From CAYNYM01 sp049366815 (GTDB lineage: Bacteria; Desulfobacterota; DSM-4660; Desulfatiglandales; HGW-15): a DNA stretch of 64,000 nucleotides. The notes beneath the pieces were generated by a model. That model was not told the origin of the DNA, did no database searches, and saw only the letters and a program-made list of their open reading frames with translations. Each line of letters opens with the position of its first letter. Position 1 is the first letter of the stretch. Location of the stretch: assembly GCA_049366815.1 (NCBI GenBank), contig JBMNCO010000182.1:1-64000 (forward strand), read 5' to 3'. The position numbers were made by a program, and so were the translations under genes. Shown one piece after another: positions 35,650 to 43,565 of this stretch.

Positions 35650-37242
35650 ATGGCTACAAAATACATCATTGTTACCGGAGGCGTTCTCTCCGGGCTTGGG
35701 AAAGGAATCGCCGCCGCTTCCATCGGTCACCTGCTTTCGTCGAAACTGAAGATCGTGCCCATCAAGTGTGACGGGTACCTCAACGTCGACCCGGGGACCA
35801 TGAATCCCTTTGAACACGGTGAAGTCTTCGTCCTGGACGACGGCGGCGAAGTAGACATGGATTTCGGTCACTACGAGCGTTTTCTCGGCGTGACCTGCAA
35901 GTCGAACTGGAACCTGACCATGGGCAAGGTCTTTGACATGGTCCGGCAAAAAGAGCGGCGGGGAGATTATCTCGGGAAGACGGTGCAGTATATTCCCCAT
36001 GTGACGGATGTGATCAAGAATCATGTCTTCAATATCGCCAGAGAGGAGTCTGCAGACCTGATCATCGTGGAGATCGGCGGGACGGTTGGTGATATTGAGA
36101 ATGAGCTTTTCCTGGAATCCGTGAGGCAAATGAAGGAGGATGTGGGCAGGGGCAATATCGTTTATATCCATCTCACCTATGTGCCCATTCCTTACGGCGT
36201 CAATGAGCAGAAATCCAAACCCACCCAGCAGAGCGTCAACCTCCTCAAGCAGAGGGGTATCTTCCCGGATGTCATTATCGGTCGGTGCCCCCAATTTCTG
36301 ACAAAGGAGGTCAAGACCAAGATTTCGAACTTCTGCGATGTGGCGCCTGAGGCCGTGATCACGGGTCTTGATGTGGACGATATCTATGAGATTCCCGTTA
36401 TCTTTGAAAAGGAAGGACTTCCGGGTATCCTCCACAAGAAGTTGAGCATTTACAGCCCGCCCGACCTGAGGGTATGGAAGGGTCTCATCGAAAATCTCCA
36501 AAACCCGGATAAAGAAATCACCGTGGCCATGTGCGGAAAATATACGCGACTGGAGGACTCCTATGCCTCCATCATCGAGTCTTTCAACCACTGCGCGGCC
36601 CATCTGCGCTGCAAAATCAACCTGAGGTGGGTGGAGACAACGGACCTGAAAGGTCCCTCCGTTCTCGACGGGGTGGACGGCATCGTAGTGCCCGGCGGGT
36701 TCGGATCTCGCGGTGCTGAAGGCAAGATTGAAGTCATACGCATAGCCCGGGAAAAGGACATCCCGTTCCTGGGGCTCTGCCTGGGGCTTCACATGGCGGT
36801 CATCGAATTTGCAAGGAATATCTGTAACCTCGAGGGGGCAAATTCCACAGAGATGGACACTGAAACACCCCACCCGGTCATCGATATCCTTCCCGAACAG
36901 AGGCAAGTGAGCCAGAAGGGTGGGACGATGAGGCTCGGGGCCTATACGGCCGTTGTCAAAGAAGGCACACGGGTCCATTCACTCTACCAGACAAGAGAGA
37001 TTTCGGAAAGGCATCGCCACAGATACGAAGTCAACCCGGATTATCACAAGATCATTACCGAGAAAGGCATGATCTTTTCCGCCTGTTCCAAAGACGGAAG
37101 ATTGGTAGAATTCATCGAATTGCCGGACCTCAGGTACTTTGTGGCCACCCAGGCCCATCCGGAACTGAAATCCAGGATGGAGAAACCCAGCCCACTCTTT
37201 TATGGTTTCGTAAAGGCCTGTCTGGAAGGTTCGACAATCTGA
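35650..37242 (+). CDS. pyrG: CTP synthase
   Basis: A 530-residue CTP synthase, converting UTP to CTP with ATP and glutamine. The N-terminal amidoligase domain begins TKYIIVTGGVLSGLGKG (P-loop) and contains KCDGYLNVDPGTMNPFEHGEVFV, named by its K, D and E ligands. The C-terminal glutaminase domain has PGGFGSRG and the nucleophile Cys in FLGLCLGLH near residue 376; AQAHPE-type TQAHPELKSR supplies the catalytic His and Glu. I prefer ATG 35650 (MATKYI) on family grounds; upstream in-frame ATGs at 35626 and 35638 are possible because no strong ribosome-binding site distinguishes them. Confidence 0.95.
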   Translation: MATKYIIVTGGVLSGLGKGIAAASIGHLLSSKLKIVPIKCDGYLNVDPGTMNPFEHGEVFVLDDGGEVDMDFGHYERFLGVTCKSNWNLTMGKVFDMVRQKERRGDYLGKTVQYIPHVTDVIKNHVFNIAREESADLIIVEIGGTVGDIENELFLESVRQMKEDVGRGNIVYIHLTYVPIPYGVNEQKSKPTQQSVNLLKQRGIFPDVIIGRCPQFLTKEVKTKISNFCDVAPEAVITGLDVDDIYEIPVIFEKEGLPGILHKKLSIYSPPDLRVWKGLIENLQNPDKEITVAMCGKYTRLEDSYASIIESFNHCAAHLRCKINLRWVETTDLKGPSVLDGVDGIVVPGGFGSRGAEGKIEVIRIAREKDIPFLGLCLGLHMAVIEFARNICNLEGANSTEMDTETPHPVIDILPEQRQVSQKGGTMRLGAYTAVVKEGTRVHSLYQTREISERHRHRYEVNPDYHKIITEKGMIFSACSKDGRLVEFIELPDLRYFVATQAHPELKSRMEKPSPLFYGFVKACLEGSTI

Positions 37243-37257
37243 GGAAGCTGCCCTTTC

Positions 37258-37647
37258 ATGGACCAGAGATATCGTGTCGTTTTCCTGGGTCTGGACGAAA
37301 ACCTGGAGACCTTTTACCATAGAATGGCAAGATTAGGCGTGTCCACTCCCGTTGTTGAACAGATGCTAAAGAGCGCCCCTATTGTCCTGAAAACGGATAT
37401 GGCCCTTTCCGAGGCACAAAAATACGCAGCGGCCGTTCAAAAGGCCGGCGGTCTGGTCAGGATACAGAACAATGGGTTATCCGGCAGGAAAACGACAGGG
37501 GCCGGTCGACATCCGATTATAGAGCCCCTTGAGAGTTTTACCATGTGTCCCCAATGCGGATTCAAACAACTCCGTGCAGCAGCCTGTATGAAATGCGGAT
37601 TCCTCCTCGAGCCTGAAAGGACAGGACGAACCCATCATCATGAGTGA
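37258..37647 (+). CDS. Small hypothetical protein with C-terminal zinc ribbon
   Basis: A 129-residue protein. The C-terminal part has CPQCG and CMKCG (about residues 97-101 and 110-114), a likely zinc ribbon. The N-terminal 75 residues contain a pattern (VVEQMLKSAPIVLKTDMALSEA then AAAVQKAGGLVRI) like the alpha/beta fold of the ribosomal L7/L12 C-terminal domain, suggesting a protein- or nucleic-acid-binding module; this is only a resemblance. It follows pyrG by 16 bases and overlaps the next gene by 8, so co-transcribed with both. Function unknown. Confidence 0.7.
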   Translation: MDQRYRVVFLGLDENLETFYHRMARLGVSTPVVEQMLKSAPIVLKTDMALSEAQKYAAAVQKAGGLVRIQNNGLSGRKTTGAGRHPIIEPLESFTMCPQCGFKQLRAAACMKCGFLLEPERTGRTHHHE

Positions 37648-38179
37648 AGTCATTGAACTTCAAAAGGCCCGCTTGGGCATGGCCGTTCGGAGAGGATTTC
37701 GAAATTGGCGGAGTCAGCTCAAGGAAGATTTCGATATAGATACACGCTGTTCCAGTCTTTCAAAAAAAAACCTCCTTTTCCTGGTCCAGGGAAAAGAGGA
37801 AAGCAATTTCTTTCTCTTCGATCTGATTATGAACCTGGATGATCTGGGTTCCGGGTTTGAATTCAATGCGCTCAACCCGAAAAAAAAGATGGCGGTCATG
37901 GACCGCTATCTGTTTCTACTGGATAGACTGAGATTTGAGTACATGAAGAGATTAGGCTGGTTGTCGGAGTATCCCGGTGAAAGGCACACACTCGTAGAAC
38001 TCATCCTGCATTTTGACCGGTTGGAAAAGGAATTACAGGGCACACCTCCCCTCCTTAGCCCTGATCACCCCGGCTTTGACAAATTTATCAGGATGAATCC
38101 CCTGCAAAGGGAGGAATTTATCCGGGCCTTGATACCAAAGGCCCTCAAGGCCTTAGAAGATCACTCAACGACCCTATAG
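37640..38179 (+). CDS. Hypothetical protein, 179 aa
   Basis: A charged, largely helical protein (MSEVIELQKARLGMAVRRG..., FLFDLIMNLDDLG..., MDRYLFLLDRLRFEYMKRLGW). No motif is recognised. Its ATG overlaps the preceding zinc-ribbon gene by 8 bases, so the two are coupled and may interact. Its last 19 bases overlap the 3' end of the convergent elongation-factor-like gene, an antisense overlap. Confidence 0.7.
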   Translation: MSEVIELQKARLGMAVRRGFRNWRSQLKEDFDIDTRCSSLSKKNLLFLVQGKEESNFFLFDLIMNLDDLGSGFEFNALNPKKKMAVMDRYLFLLDRLRFEYMKRLGWLSEYPGERHTLVELILHFDRLEKELQGTPPLLSPDHPGFDKFIRMNPLQREEFIRALIPKALKALEDHSTTL

Positions 38180-38418
38180 ACCTTGTCGTTTTCCCTGACC
38201 CTCTCTGAGACCTTAATGCCCACAAGATCGCCTGCCTTGGCCTCTTCAACCGCCTGATTGTCTATCTCGATTCTGGCCACTTCATCGGTGAAATCGGTTG
38301 TGTGGCCCTTGAATTTGAGTTTATCTCCTGTCCTGATGGTTCCGCTGGTTATCTCAATTGCGGCTACGCTGGGTTTTGTAAAGAACTTGACGATCCGACC
38401 GACTTCTTCATCAGGCAT
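38161..38418 (-). CDS. Translation elongation factor-like protein (EF-Tu domain 2-like)
   Basis: An 85-residue beta-barrel protein resembling domain 2 of translational GTPases: FFTKPSVAAIEITSGTIRTGDKLKFKGHT, described by the key GTIRTGDKL turn near residues 26-34, then EVARIEIDNQAVEEAKAGDLVGIKVSERV, with GDLVGI near 63-68. No GTPase domain is attached. Similar stand-alone proteins occur in archaea and in many bacteria; their role is unknown. It has a near-perfect promoter at 38509-38537, so it is probably well expressed. It converges with and overlaps the 179-residue gene by 19 bases. Confidence 0.85.
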   Translation of the reverse strand: MPDEEVGRIVKFFTKPSVAAIEITSGTIRTGDKLKFKGHTTDFTDEVARIEIDNQAVEEAKAGDLVGIKVSERVRENDKVYRVVE

Positions 38419-38508
38419 GATTTTCCCTCCTCAAAAGAAAGAACATTAGCGCAAATGACCCCCGACTGGACCCAAAGGCCTCCAACGGTTTGGCCTGTAA
38501 CTGCAAGG

Positions 38509-38537
38509 TATATATCGTTTTTTTACAGGGTTGTCAA
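38509..38537 (-). promoter_or_regulatory. Sigma-70 promoter with overlapping palindrome
   Basis: On the minus strand TTGACA, 17 bases, TATATA. A palindrome, CAGGGTT-N8-AACCCTG (38526-38547), overlaps the -35 box and may be an operator. Expected start near 38502, about 85 bases before the elongation-factor-like gene. Confidence 0.8.
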
Positions 38538-38677
38538 GAAAACCCTGCACCCCTGATTCACCGTCAAGGCGTCATCCGCAATCCTGCCCTTGATCGCACC
38601 TACCCTGCTGTGTGTCAATTTTCATGGATACGGTCCCTAATAACAGCCTGGACTTTGCCGTCGTGTTCCCGTGAACT

Positions 38678-39532
38678 TCAGTTTTCATCAGTCAATCCAA
38701 GCAGGCGGACTGCATTTTCACCGGAAATCTTTTGGTAAACCACCCGGGAGAGGTGAAGGGATCCCATCTCTTGAAAATACCTCTTCGGGGACAGAAGGGG
38801 GTAATCGGTGCCAAAGAGGATCTTGTCTTCCCCCAGGATCTCAACGGCCGCCCTGTAGATGCCCGGTGAATACAGGTAGGGTGAGGCGGCCGTATCGAAC
38901 CACGTGTTTCGGAGCACGTCTTTGACCTCCTTTTTCATCAGGGCATAGAAGAAGAGACCCCCGCCCCAATGGGACAACACGATTTTGTTGTTGGGATAGG
39001 TCTTCAGCAGAAGATAAACCTGGGTGAGGGTTATAGGCGCCTTTCCTGGGTACGCCGGTCCCACGGGTTCATTGACATGAAGCAGGAGGGGCACATCGAA
39101 TCCCTCACAGGCGGCCATGATCGCCTTCAGCCTTGTTATATCCCGGGAGGACAGATCCCTCCCGTATAAGGCTATTTCCCCCACACCCGAAAGGCCTGAG
39201 TCAAGGCACCGTTGCACTTCGCGAGCGGCTGCCGGCGAAAGCGGTGAAAGGCAGCAAAATCCAATAAGGCGGTCGGGATATTTCATGACGGACTCAAGGA
39301 TATAGTCATTGTGTCTTCGAAAATACGCCGCCTTTTTCCAAGGGAACCCGAATACGACCGATTTGTGGACACCCTCCTCATCCATACTCCTTATCAGCTC
39401 CTCGGCCCCGACAAGCCTCGAGCGGGGAGGACTGTAGAGTTGTTCGAAGGCCGGCTCGTCCGGGAAAAACCGCTTTCTGTCTTCCCTGAAGAATGGCGGG
39501 AAGATATGGGTATGAAAATCGATGACCATCAA
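38678..39532 (-). CDS. Amidohydrolase-2 family metal-dependent hydrolase
   Basis: A 284-residue TIM-barrel hydrolase. HTH at residues 7-9 (VIDFHTHIFPP) is the first metal site, HVNE near 155 and HWGGG near 190 supply further ligands, and Asp in FGTDYPLLSP near 245 is the catalytic residue. The superfamily includes decarboxylases and hydrolases of aromatic acids (ACMSD-like) and uronate isomerase relatives. It overlaps the upstream tlpA-like gene by four bases. The aromatic/acyl-CoA gene cluster starts 2 kb away, but no substrate can be named. Confidence 0.88.
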   Translation of the reverse strand: MMVIDFHTHIFPPFFREDRKRFFPDEPAFEQLYSPPRSRLVGAEELIRSMDEEGVHKSVVFGFPWKKAAYFRRHNDYILESVMKYPDRLIGFCCLSPLSPAAAREVQRCLDSGLSGVGEIALYGRDLSSRDITRLKAIMAACEGFDVPLLLHVNEPVGPAYPGKAPITLTQVYLLLKTYPNNKIVLSHWGGGLFFYALMKKEVKDVLRNTWFDTAASPYLYSPGIYRAAVEILGEDKILFGTDYPLLSPKRYFQEMGSLHLSRVVYQKISGENAVRLLGLTDEN

Positions 39533-40041
39533 AGAATTTCTTTCAAAGACTTTTCAAGGGCGCCGGGTCTGTAGCCCACGTGTTTGGCCGCAATCTCCCC
39601 TTCCCTGTTGATGACAAACATGGTGGGTATGGCCATTTGTTCTGAGCCGAAGAAGTCGTGGGCAACCCTTTCGCCGGACCGAAGGATCGTATAATTGATC
39701 CGGTACTGTTGTTTAAAGTCTTGCAGGGCGTTATTACTTGTCTGGTCGGAATCATCCATGGAGATCCCCAGGACGACCAGACCCTTATCCCTGTATCTGT
39801 TTTGAAGCTCAATCAGCTCCGGAATGGATTGCCTGCAGGGGGGACACCACGTCGCCCAGAAATCCAAAATGACCACCTTGCCCTTGAATTTCTCCAGCGA
39901 AATTTCGTCTCCTGACAGGTCTTTCAGAGAGAAATCCGGGGCAAGTCTGCGGACCTGTATGTCCTTCTCGCAACCGCAGACCACGGCAAAAAGGGAAAGT
40001 ACGGCGATAAGGACAATCTTTGGTGAAAAAAGGAAACGCAT
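39529..40041 (-). CDS. TlpA/ResA-like thioredoxin-fold lipoprotein
   Basis: A 170-residue protein exported and probably lipidated: hydrophobic leader VLIAVLSLFAVVCGC, with a lipobox-like VCGC and the modified Cys at residue 24. The thioredoxin-fold domain has the active site WATWCPPCRQ near 70-79 and the cis-proline region MAIPTMFVI near 133. Such proteins reduce disulfides outside the cytoplasm, for instance in apocytochrome c. Start: ATG 40041 with GGGAGGACAC upstream; an earlier in-frame ATG at 40068 is not supported. Coupled by a four-base overlap to the amidohydrolase gene. Confidence 0.9.
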   Translation of the reverse strand: MRFLFSPKIVLIAVLSLFAVVCGCEKDIQVRRLAPDFSLKDLSGDEISLEKFKGKVVILDFWATWCPPCRQSIPELIELQNRYRDKGLVVLGISMDDSDQTSNNALQDFKQQYRINYTILRSGERVAHDFFGSEQMAIPTMFVINREGEIAAKHVGYRPGALEKSLKEIL

Positions 40042-40120
40042 GTGTCCTCCCTGTCGAAGATTTACCATTACGGATGGCTGATACCTGATGCCTCATTTAG
40101 AGCCTCAACCTTGAAAAAGG

Positions 40121-40151
40121 TTACCACATATTTGCAAGGTTGGAGTATAAT
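40121..40151 (+). promoter_or_regulatory. Candidate promoter of the MEMO-like gene
   Basis: A perfect TATAAT at 40146-40151, with only a weak -35 candidate TTACCA (19-base spacer). It precedes the ATG at 40225 by 74 bases. Confidence 0.4.
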
Positions 40152-40224
40152 TTAGACAAAAACAAGCTTAAGCGGCACGAATTCAACCACTTAACAATTT
40201 ATCCGGATCTTATTGGACCTAACC

Positions 40225-41133
40225 ATGAATCGCCCTTTGGCCCTCTTTTTTCTGATTTGCCTTGCACTTCATGCCGTCTTCGTCGAAGAGGGTGAAGCCA
40301 AATCCCCTGAGGTTCGGCCTCCCATGCTCGCCGGCACCTGGTATCCTACAAACGCGGATGACCTGAGAAAGAGCATTTCGGCCTACCTTTCAGGTCCTGG
40401 TCCAGCGTCCCTCGAGGGGGATATCAGGGGCCTTGTCGTGCCCCACGCCGGTCATGTCTACTCCGGACGGGTCGCAGGCAGTGCCTACAGGCTCCTGAAA
40501 GACAGGCCCATCCGGAGGGTCGTCATGATCGGCCCCAGCCACCGCGCCGCCTTCAAAGGTATCTCTGTGAATCTGCAATCGGCCTACGAAACCCCTCTGG
40601 GGAATGTCCCTGTTGACCAGGCCATGGGGAAACGGTTGCTGGCCACCTGCCCTGAAATAAAGTGGCTGCCCCGGGCCCATTCCCATGAGCACGCACTCGA
40701 AATCCAACTCCCCTTCCTTCAGTCCGTGCTCAAGGATTTTCATATCGTCCCCCTCATCATGGGGCAGCAGGATCTTGAGACGTGCCGCCGCCTGGCCCAG
40801 GGCCTGTTGACCGTCATAGACTTCCCTGAAACCACCCTGTTTCTTGCGAGCACCGACCTTTCCCATTTTCACAATTCCAGGCAAGCGGAGACTCTTGACA
40901 GGCTGTTCATTCAACACATAAGAAACTTTGACCCGCTGGGCCTTTCGCGCGCTCTGGCCTCCGGGGATTGCGAGGCCTGCGGCGGGGGTCCTGCCGTTGC
41001 CGTCATGCTGGCGACCCAGGGGCTTGGGGCCGGTCGATCGACGATACTGGACTATGCCCATTCGGGCCACATCACCGGTGACCTTGAACGGGTGGTAGGG
41101 TACCTGTCCGCTGCTTTCATGCAGATCGATTGA
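40225..41133 (+). CDS. Exported MEMO-like protein (AmmeMemoRadiSam system protein B family)
   Basis: A 302-residue MEMO1-type protein with an N-terminal signal peptide (LALFFLICLALHAVFVEEGEA). Diagnostic blocks: MLAGTWYP near 30, VPHAGHVYSGRVAGSAYR near 71-88, GPSHRAAFKG near 104, HSHEHALEIQLPFLQ near 153 and ASTDLSHF near 215, whose His, Asp and Cys residues resemble the metal site of the MEMO dioxygenase fold. In most bacteria it belongs to a three-gene AMMECR1-MEMO-radical SAM set; here neither partner is adjacent, and the signal peptide points to the periplasm. ATG 40225 is preferred over TTG 40213. Function unproved. Confidence 0.88.
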   Translation: MNRPLALFFLICLALHAVFVEEGEAKSPEVRPPMLAGTWYPTNADDLRKSISAYLSGPGPASLEGDIRGLVVPHAGHVYSGRVAGSAYRLLKDRPIRRVVMIGPSHRAAFKGISVNLQSAYETPLGNVPVDQAMGKRLLATCPEIKWLPRAHSHEHALEIQLPFLQSVLKDFHIVPLIMGQQDLETCRRLAQGLLTVIDFPETTLFLASTDLSHFHNSRQAETLDRLFIQHIRNFDPLGLSRALASGDCEACGGGPAVAVMLATQGLGAGRSTILDYAHSGHITGDLERVVGYLSAAFMQID

Positions 41134-41172
41134 CAAATTGACAACCGGAAACGACATAAAATTGTCACATAA

Positions 41173-41189
41173 CTTTACAGCATGTAAAG
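41173..41189. promoter_or_regulatory. Perfect short palindrome, candidate operator
   Basis: CTTTACA-GCA-TGTAAAG is a perfect 7-base inverted repeat with a 3-base spacer. It lies in the 366-base gap between the MEMO-like gene and the acyl-CoA ligase, a region without a supported gene. Two TTGACA hexamers (41130 and 41138) are nearby, but no good -10 fits them. Confidence 0.4.
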
Positions 41190-41235
41190 ACTTCTGACAG
41201 ACCGATTCCCTGCAATCAAAAGGCCGGCATGAAAA

Positions 41236-41264
41236 GACCGAATAATTCAATAAGACATTCGGTC
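41236..41264. promoter_or_regulatory. Inverted repeat GACCGAAT-N13-ATTCGGTC, candidate operator
   Basis: Perfect 8-base arms with an AT-rich 13-base centre, 235 bases before the acyl-CoA ligase ATG. Operators of TetR-type regulators often have ACCGA/TCGGT arms, so regulation of the ligase is plausible. No T run follows, which argues against a terminator. Confidence 0.45.
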
Positions 41265-41499
41265 AGTTAGGTTTCCAGATCGCCCTTTTCTCCCTTGGTA
41301 CATCACTTGCTTTTTGGATATAGATTTCAAATCTTTGGACACCCAACCGCATATCGAACCGGACCTCTTCGACCCACACACCCGGACGCGGCCCTGCAGG
41401 CAAAATCAAGGGAGATATTTGTCCATCGCCCCGGGAAAAGGCGGGGGAAGACAAATTCCTTTTCAAAGATATAGACCATTTTTAAGAAAGGATCAACTC

Positions 41500-43083
41500 A
41501 TGCAACACTCCATGTCGCAAGATCTATTTAATGCAGCAGACTACTTCCTGGACCGTAACATTCGTCAGGGAAGAGGACACAAGGTCGCCATCTATACGGA
41601 ATACCGTAATTACACCTACAATGACATCCAGAAAATGAGCAACAAAACGGCCAATGGGCTTCGCGGGCTGGGCATCGGCATTGAGGACCGGGTCATGATC
41701 CTTATGCTCGACGTCCCCCAGTTCTGGGCCATGTTTTGGGGGGCCGTCAAGATCGGCGCCGTACCCATCCCCATCAACACCATGCTGACCCCGGATGATT
41801 ACGAATTCTATCTCAATGACAGCAGGTCCCGTCTCCTTGTCGTTTCCGAGGAACTCCTCCCCCTGATCAATCAGATCAAGGGTGATCTTCCTTACCTGCG
41901 GGACCTCATCGTGATATCAGAGACCAGGGGCGCCCACATTCCCTTCAAACAGCGGTATAAGTCTTCTCCTACGGCCATCAAGCCCGCTTCGACCACCAGG
42001 GACGACGTGGGTTACTGGCTGTACAGTTCCGGTTCCACCGGTGCGCCCAAGGGCGCAATTCACTCCCAGTACGACATGGTGGCCTGCTCCAAGGGTTACG
42101 GGGATCAAATTCTTCAACTGACAGAGGAAGACATCTGTTTCTCGTCAGCCAGATTGTTCTTCGCCTATGGTCTCGGAAACTCCATGTATCTCCCCATGCA
42201 TGCCGGGGCCTCGGTCTTATTGAATCCCGCGCCCCCCAAACCTGAATCGGTGTTCGACTATCTCAAAAGATACAAGCCCACCGTGTACTTTGGTATCCCC
42301 ACCCTTTACGGGCAACTCCTGGCATACCAGGATCAACTGGATAAGGAGGCCGGCATCAAGCCCGATCCAAATGGCGATCACGCCTTCTCGTCGGTCCGTA
42401 TCTGCGCATCCGCCGGTGAGGCCTTGCCGCCGGAAATCTTCCATCGTTTCAAGGAACGCTACGGGCTGGAAATCCTCGACGGCATCGGCTCCACGGAGAT
42501 GGCCCACATCTTCATCTCCAATCGCTCGGGGGAGGTCAAGCCGGGTTCCACCGGAAAGCCCGTTCCGGGGTATGAATTGAAGATAGTGGACGACGAGGGT
42601 AATGAGGTGCCCCGGGGAGAGATCGGTACCCTCATGGTCAAGGGCGACAGCGCGGCCCAGTTCTACTGGAGAAAACGGGAAAAATCCCGACAGACCATGG
42701 TCGGCGAATGGATCAACACGGGCGACAAATACTACATTGATGAGGACGGATACTTCTTCCCCGCGGGACGTTCCGACGACATGCTCAAGGTGGGCGGCAT
42801 CTGGGTCTCACCGATCGAGGTGGAAAACTGTCTCGGAGAGCACGAAGCGGTCTTCGAATGCGCCGTGGTCGGTCAACTGGATGATAAATTTCTGGTCAAA
42901 CCCAAGGCCTATGTGGTCTTGCGAAACAATTACAAACCCAGCGATGAATTGGAGGAGGAGCTCAAAAAGTGGGTCCTGAACAGATTGGCAAAATATAAAT
43001 ATCCCCGATGGATCGAATTTCTGGACGCCCTGCCGAAGAGCGCCACAGGGAAGATCCAGAGGTTTAAGCTCCGCCAGTCCTGA
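41500..43083 (+). CDS. Benzoate-CoA ligase family acyl-CoA synthetase
   Basis: A 527-residue AMP-forming acyl-CoA synthetase most like benzoate-CoA ligases. Motifs: YSSGSTGAPKGAIHSQYD near 178-195 (ATP binding), ARLFFAYGLGNSMYLPM, IGSTEMAHIFISN near 330-342, GEWINTGDKYYIDEDGY near 405 and the catalytic Lys in PKSATGKIQRF near 515. The start is ATG 41500 with AAGGAT upstream; a 62-codon upstream extension is not family-like. It activates an aryl or similar carboxylic acid to its CoA thioester in the cytoplasm, the entry reaction of anaerobic aromatic degradation. The run of SDR and MoaD-like genes follows after 480 bases and a separate promoter. Confidence 0.87.
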   Translation: MQHSMSQDLFNAADYFLDRNIRQGRGHKVAIYTEYRNYTYNDIQKMSNKTANGLRGLGIGIEDRVMILMLDVPQFWAMFWGAVKIGAVPIPINTMLTPDDYEFYLNDSRSRLLVVSEELLPLINQIKGDLPYLRDLIVISETRGAHIPFKQRYKSSPTAIKPASTTRDDVGYWLYSSGSTGAPKGAIHSQYDMVACSKGYGDQILQLTEEDICFSSARLFFAYGLGNSMYLPMHAGASVLLNPAPPKPESVFDYLKRYKPTVYFGIPTLYGQLLAYQDQLDKEAGIKPDPNGDHAFSSVRICASAGEALPPEIFHRFKERYGLEILDGIGSTEMAHIFISNRSGEVKPGSTGKPVPGYELKIVDDEGNEVPRGEIGTLMVKGDSAAQFYWRKREKSRQTMVGEWINTGDKYYIDEDGYFFPAGRSDDMLKVGGIWVSPIEVENCLGEHEAVFECAVVGQLDDKFLVKPKAYVVLRNNYKPSDELEEELKKWVLNRLAKYKYPRWIEFLDALPKSATGKIQRFKLRQS

Positions 43084-43373
43084 CGACATCCCCTCCGGTC
43101 ATTGCTGACTCACATAGAGGCAGGACTCAACCGGATAGCCTTGGCTTCATCCCTTTGAGTCCCGTCCTCAGGGGTTCCCCCTGCCCACCCGACGACCCAT
43201 CCATGTCGCGATGGGATCCTTCCGGAAATTTTTCAAATAAGGACACCTCCAGCGGTTCAACCGCGGGAAAACTTTTTTCGAAAAAACCCAGGGGCACCGA
43301 GTCTTTTTCAAACACCCAAGAAGACCCTCTCCGACAGGTAAGTGAAGGGCCGCGCTTTAACTGCCCTTTTCGG

Positions 43374-43402
43374 TTGACCATGGCATTTTCCTTTTCTATA
43401 AT
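43374..43402 (+). promoter_or_regulatory. Sigma-70 promoter of the SDR-moaD pair
   Basis: TTGACC, 17 bases, TATAAT. The -10 is perfect and the -35 matches five of six bases. Expected start near 43409, 157 bases before the SDR ATG. The rest of 43084-43565 holds no supported gene. Confidence 0.82.
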
Positions 43403-43565
43403 AAAAACTTAGATTTTGAAGGCCCATCGGGCAATCCTGAAACACGTTCATCATAATACGAAATACAAATAAAGATGACCCAATGACAGAGGGAGACAGA
43501 TAAAAGGGCTCCCTTTTGCATTCAGGGCCCTCGGAATAGGCCGTATCCAGGTTTGGGGGAGATGA

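Noticed and set aside
38526..38547. CAGGGTT/AACCCTG hairpin as a terminator
   Set aside because: The T run lies on the wrong side for either strand and the sequence overlaps a near-consensus promoter; kept as a possible operator instead.
41314..41499. 62-codon in-frame extension of the acyl-CoA ligase
   Set aside because: Not similar to the family, and a good ribosome-binding site stands before ATG 41500.
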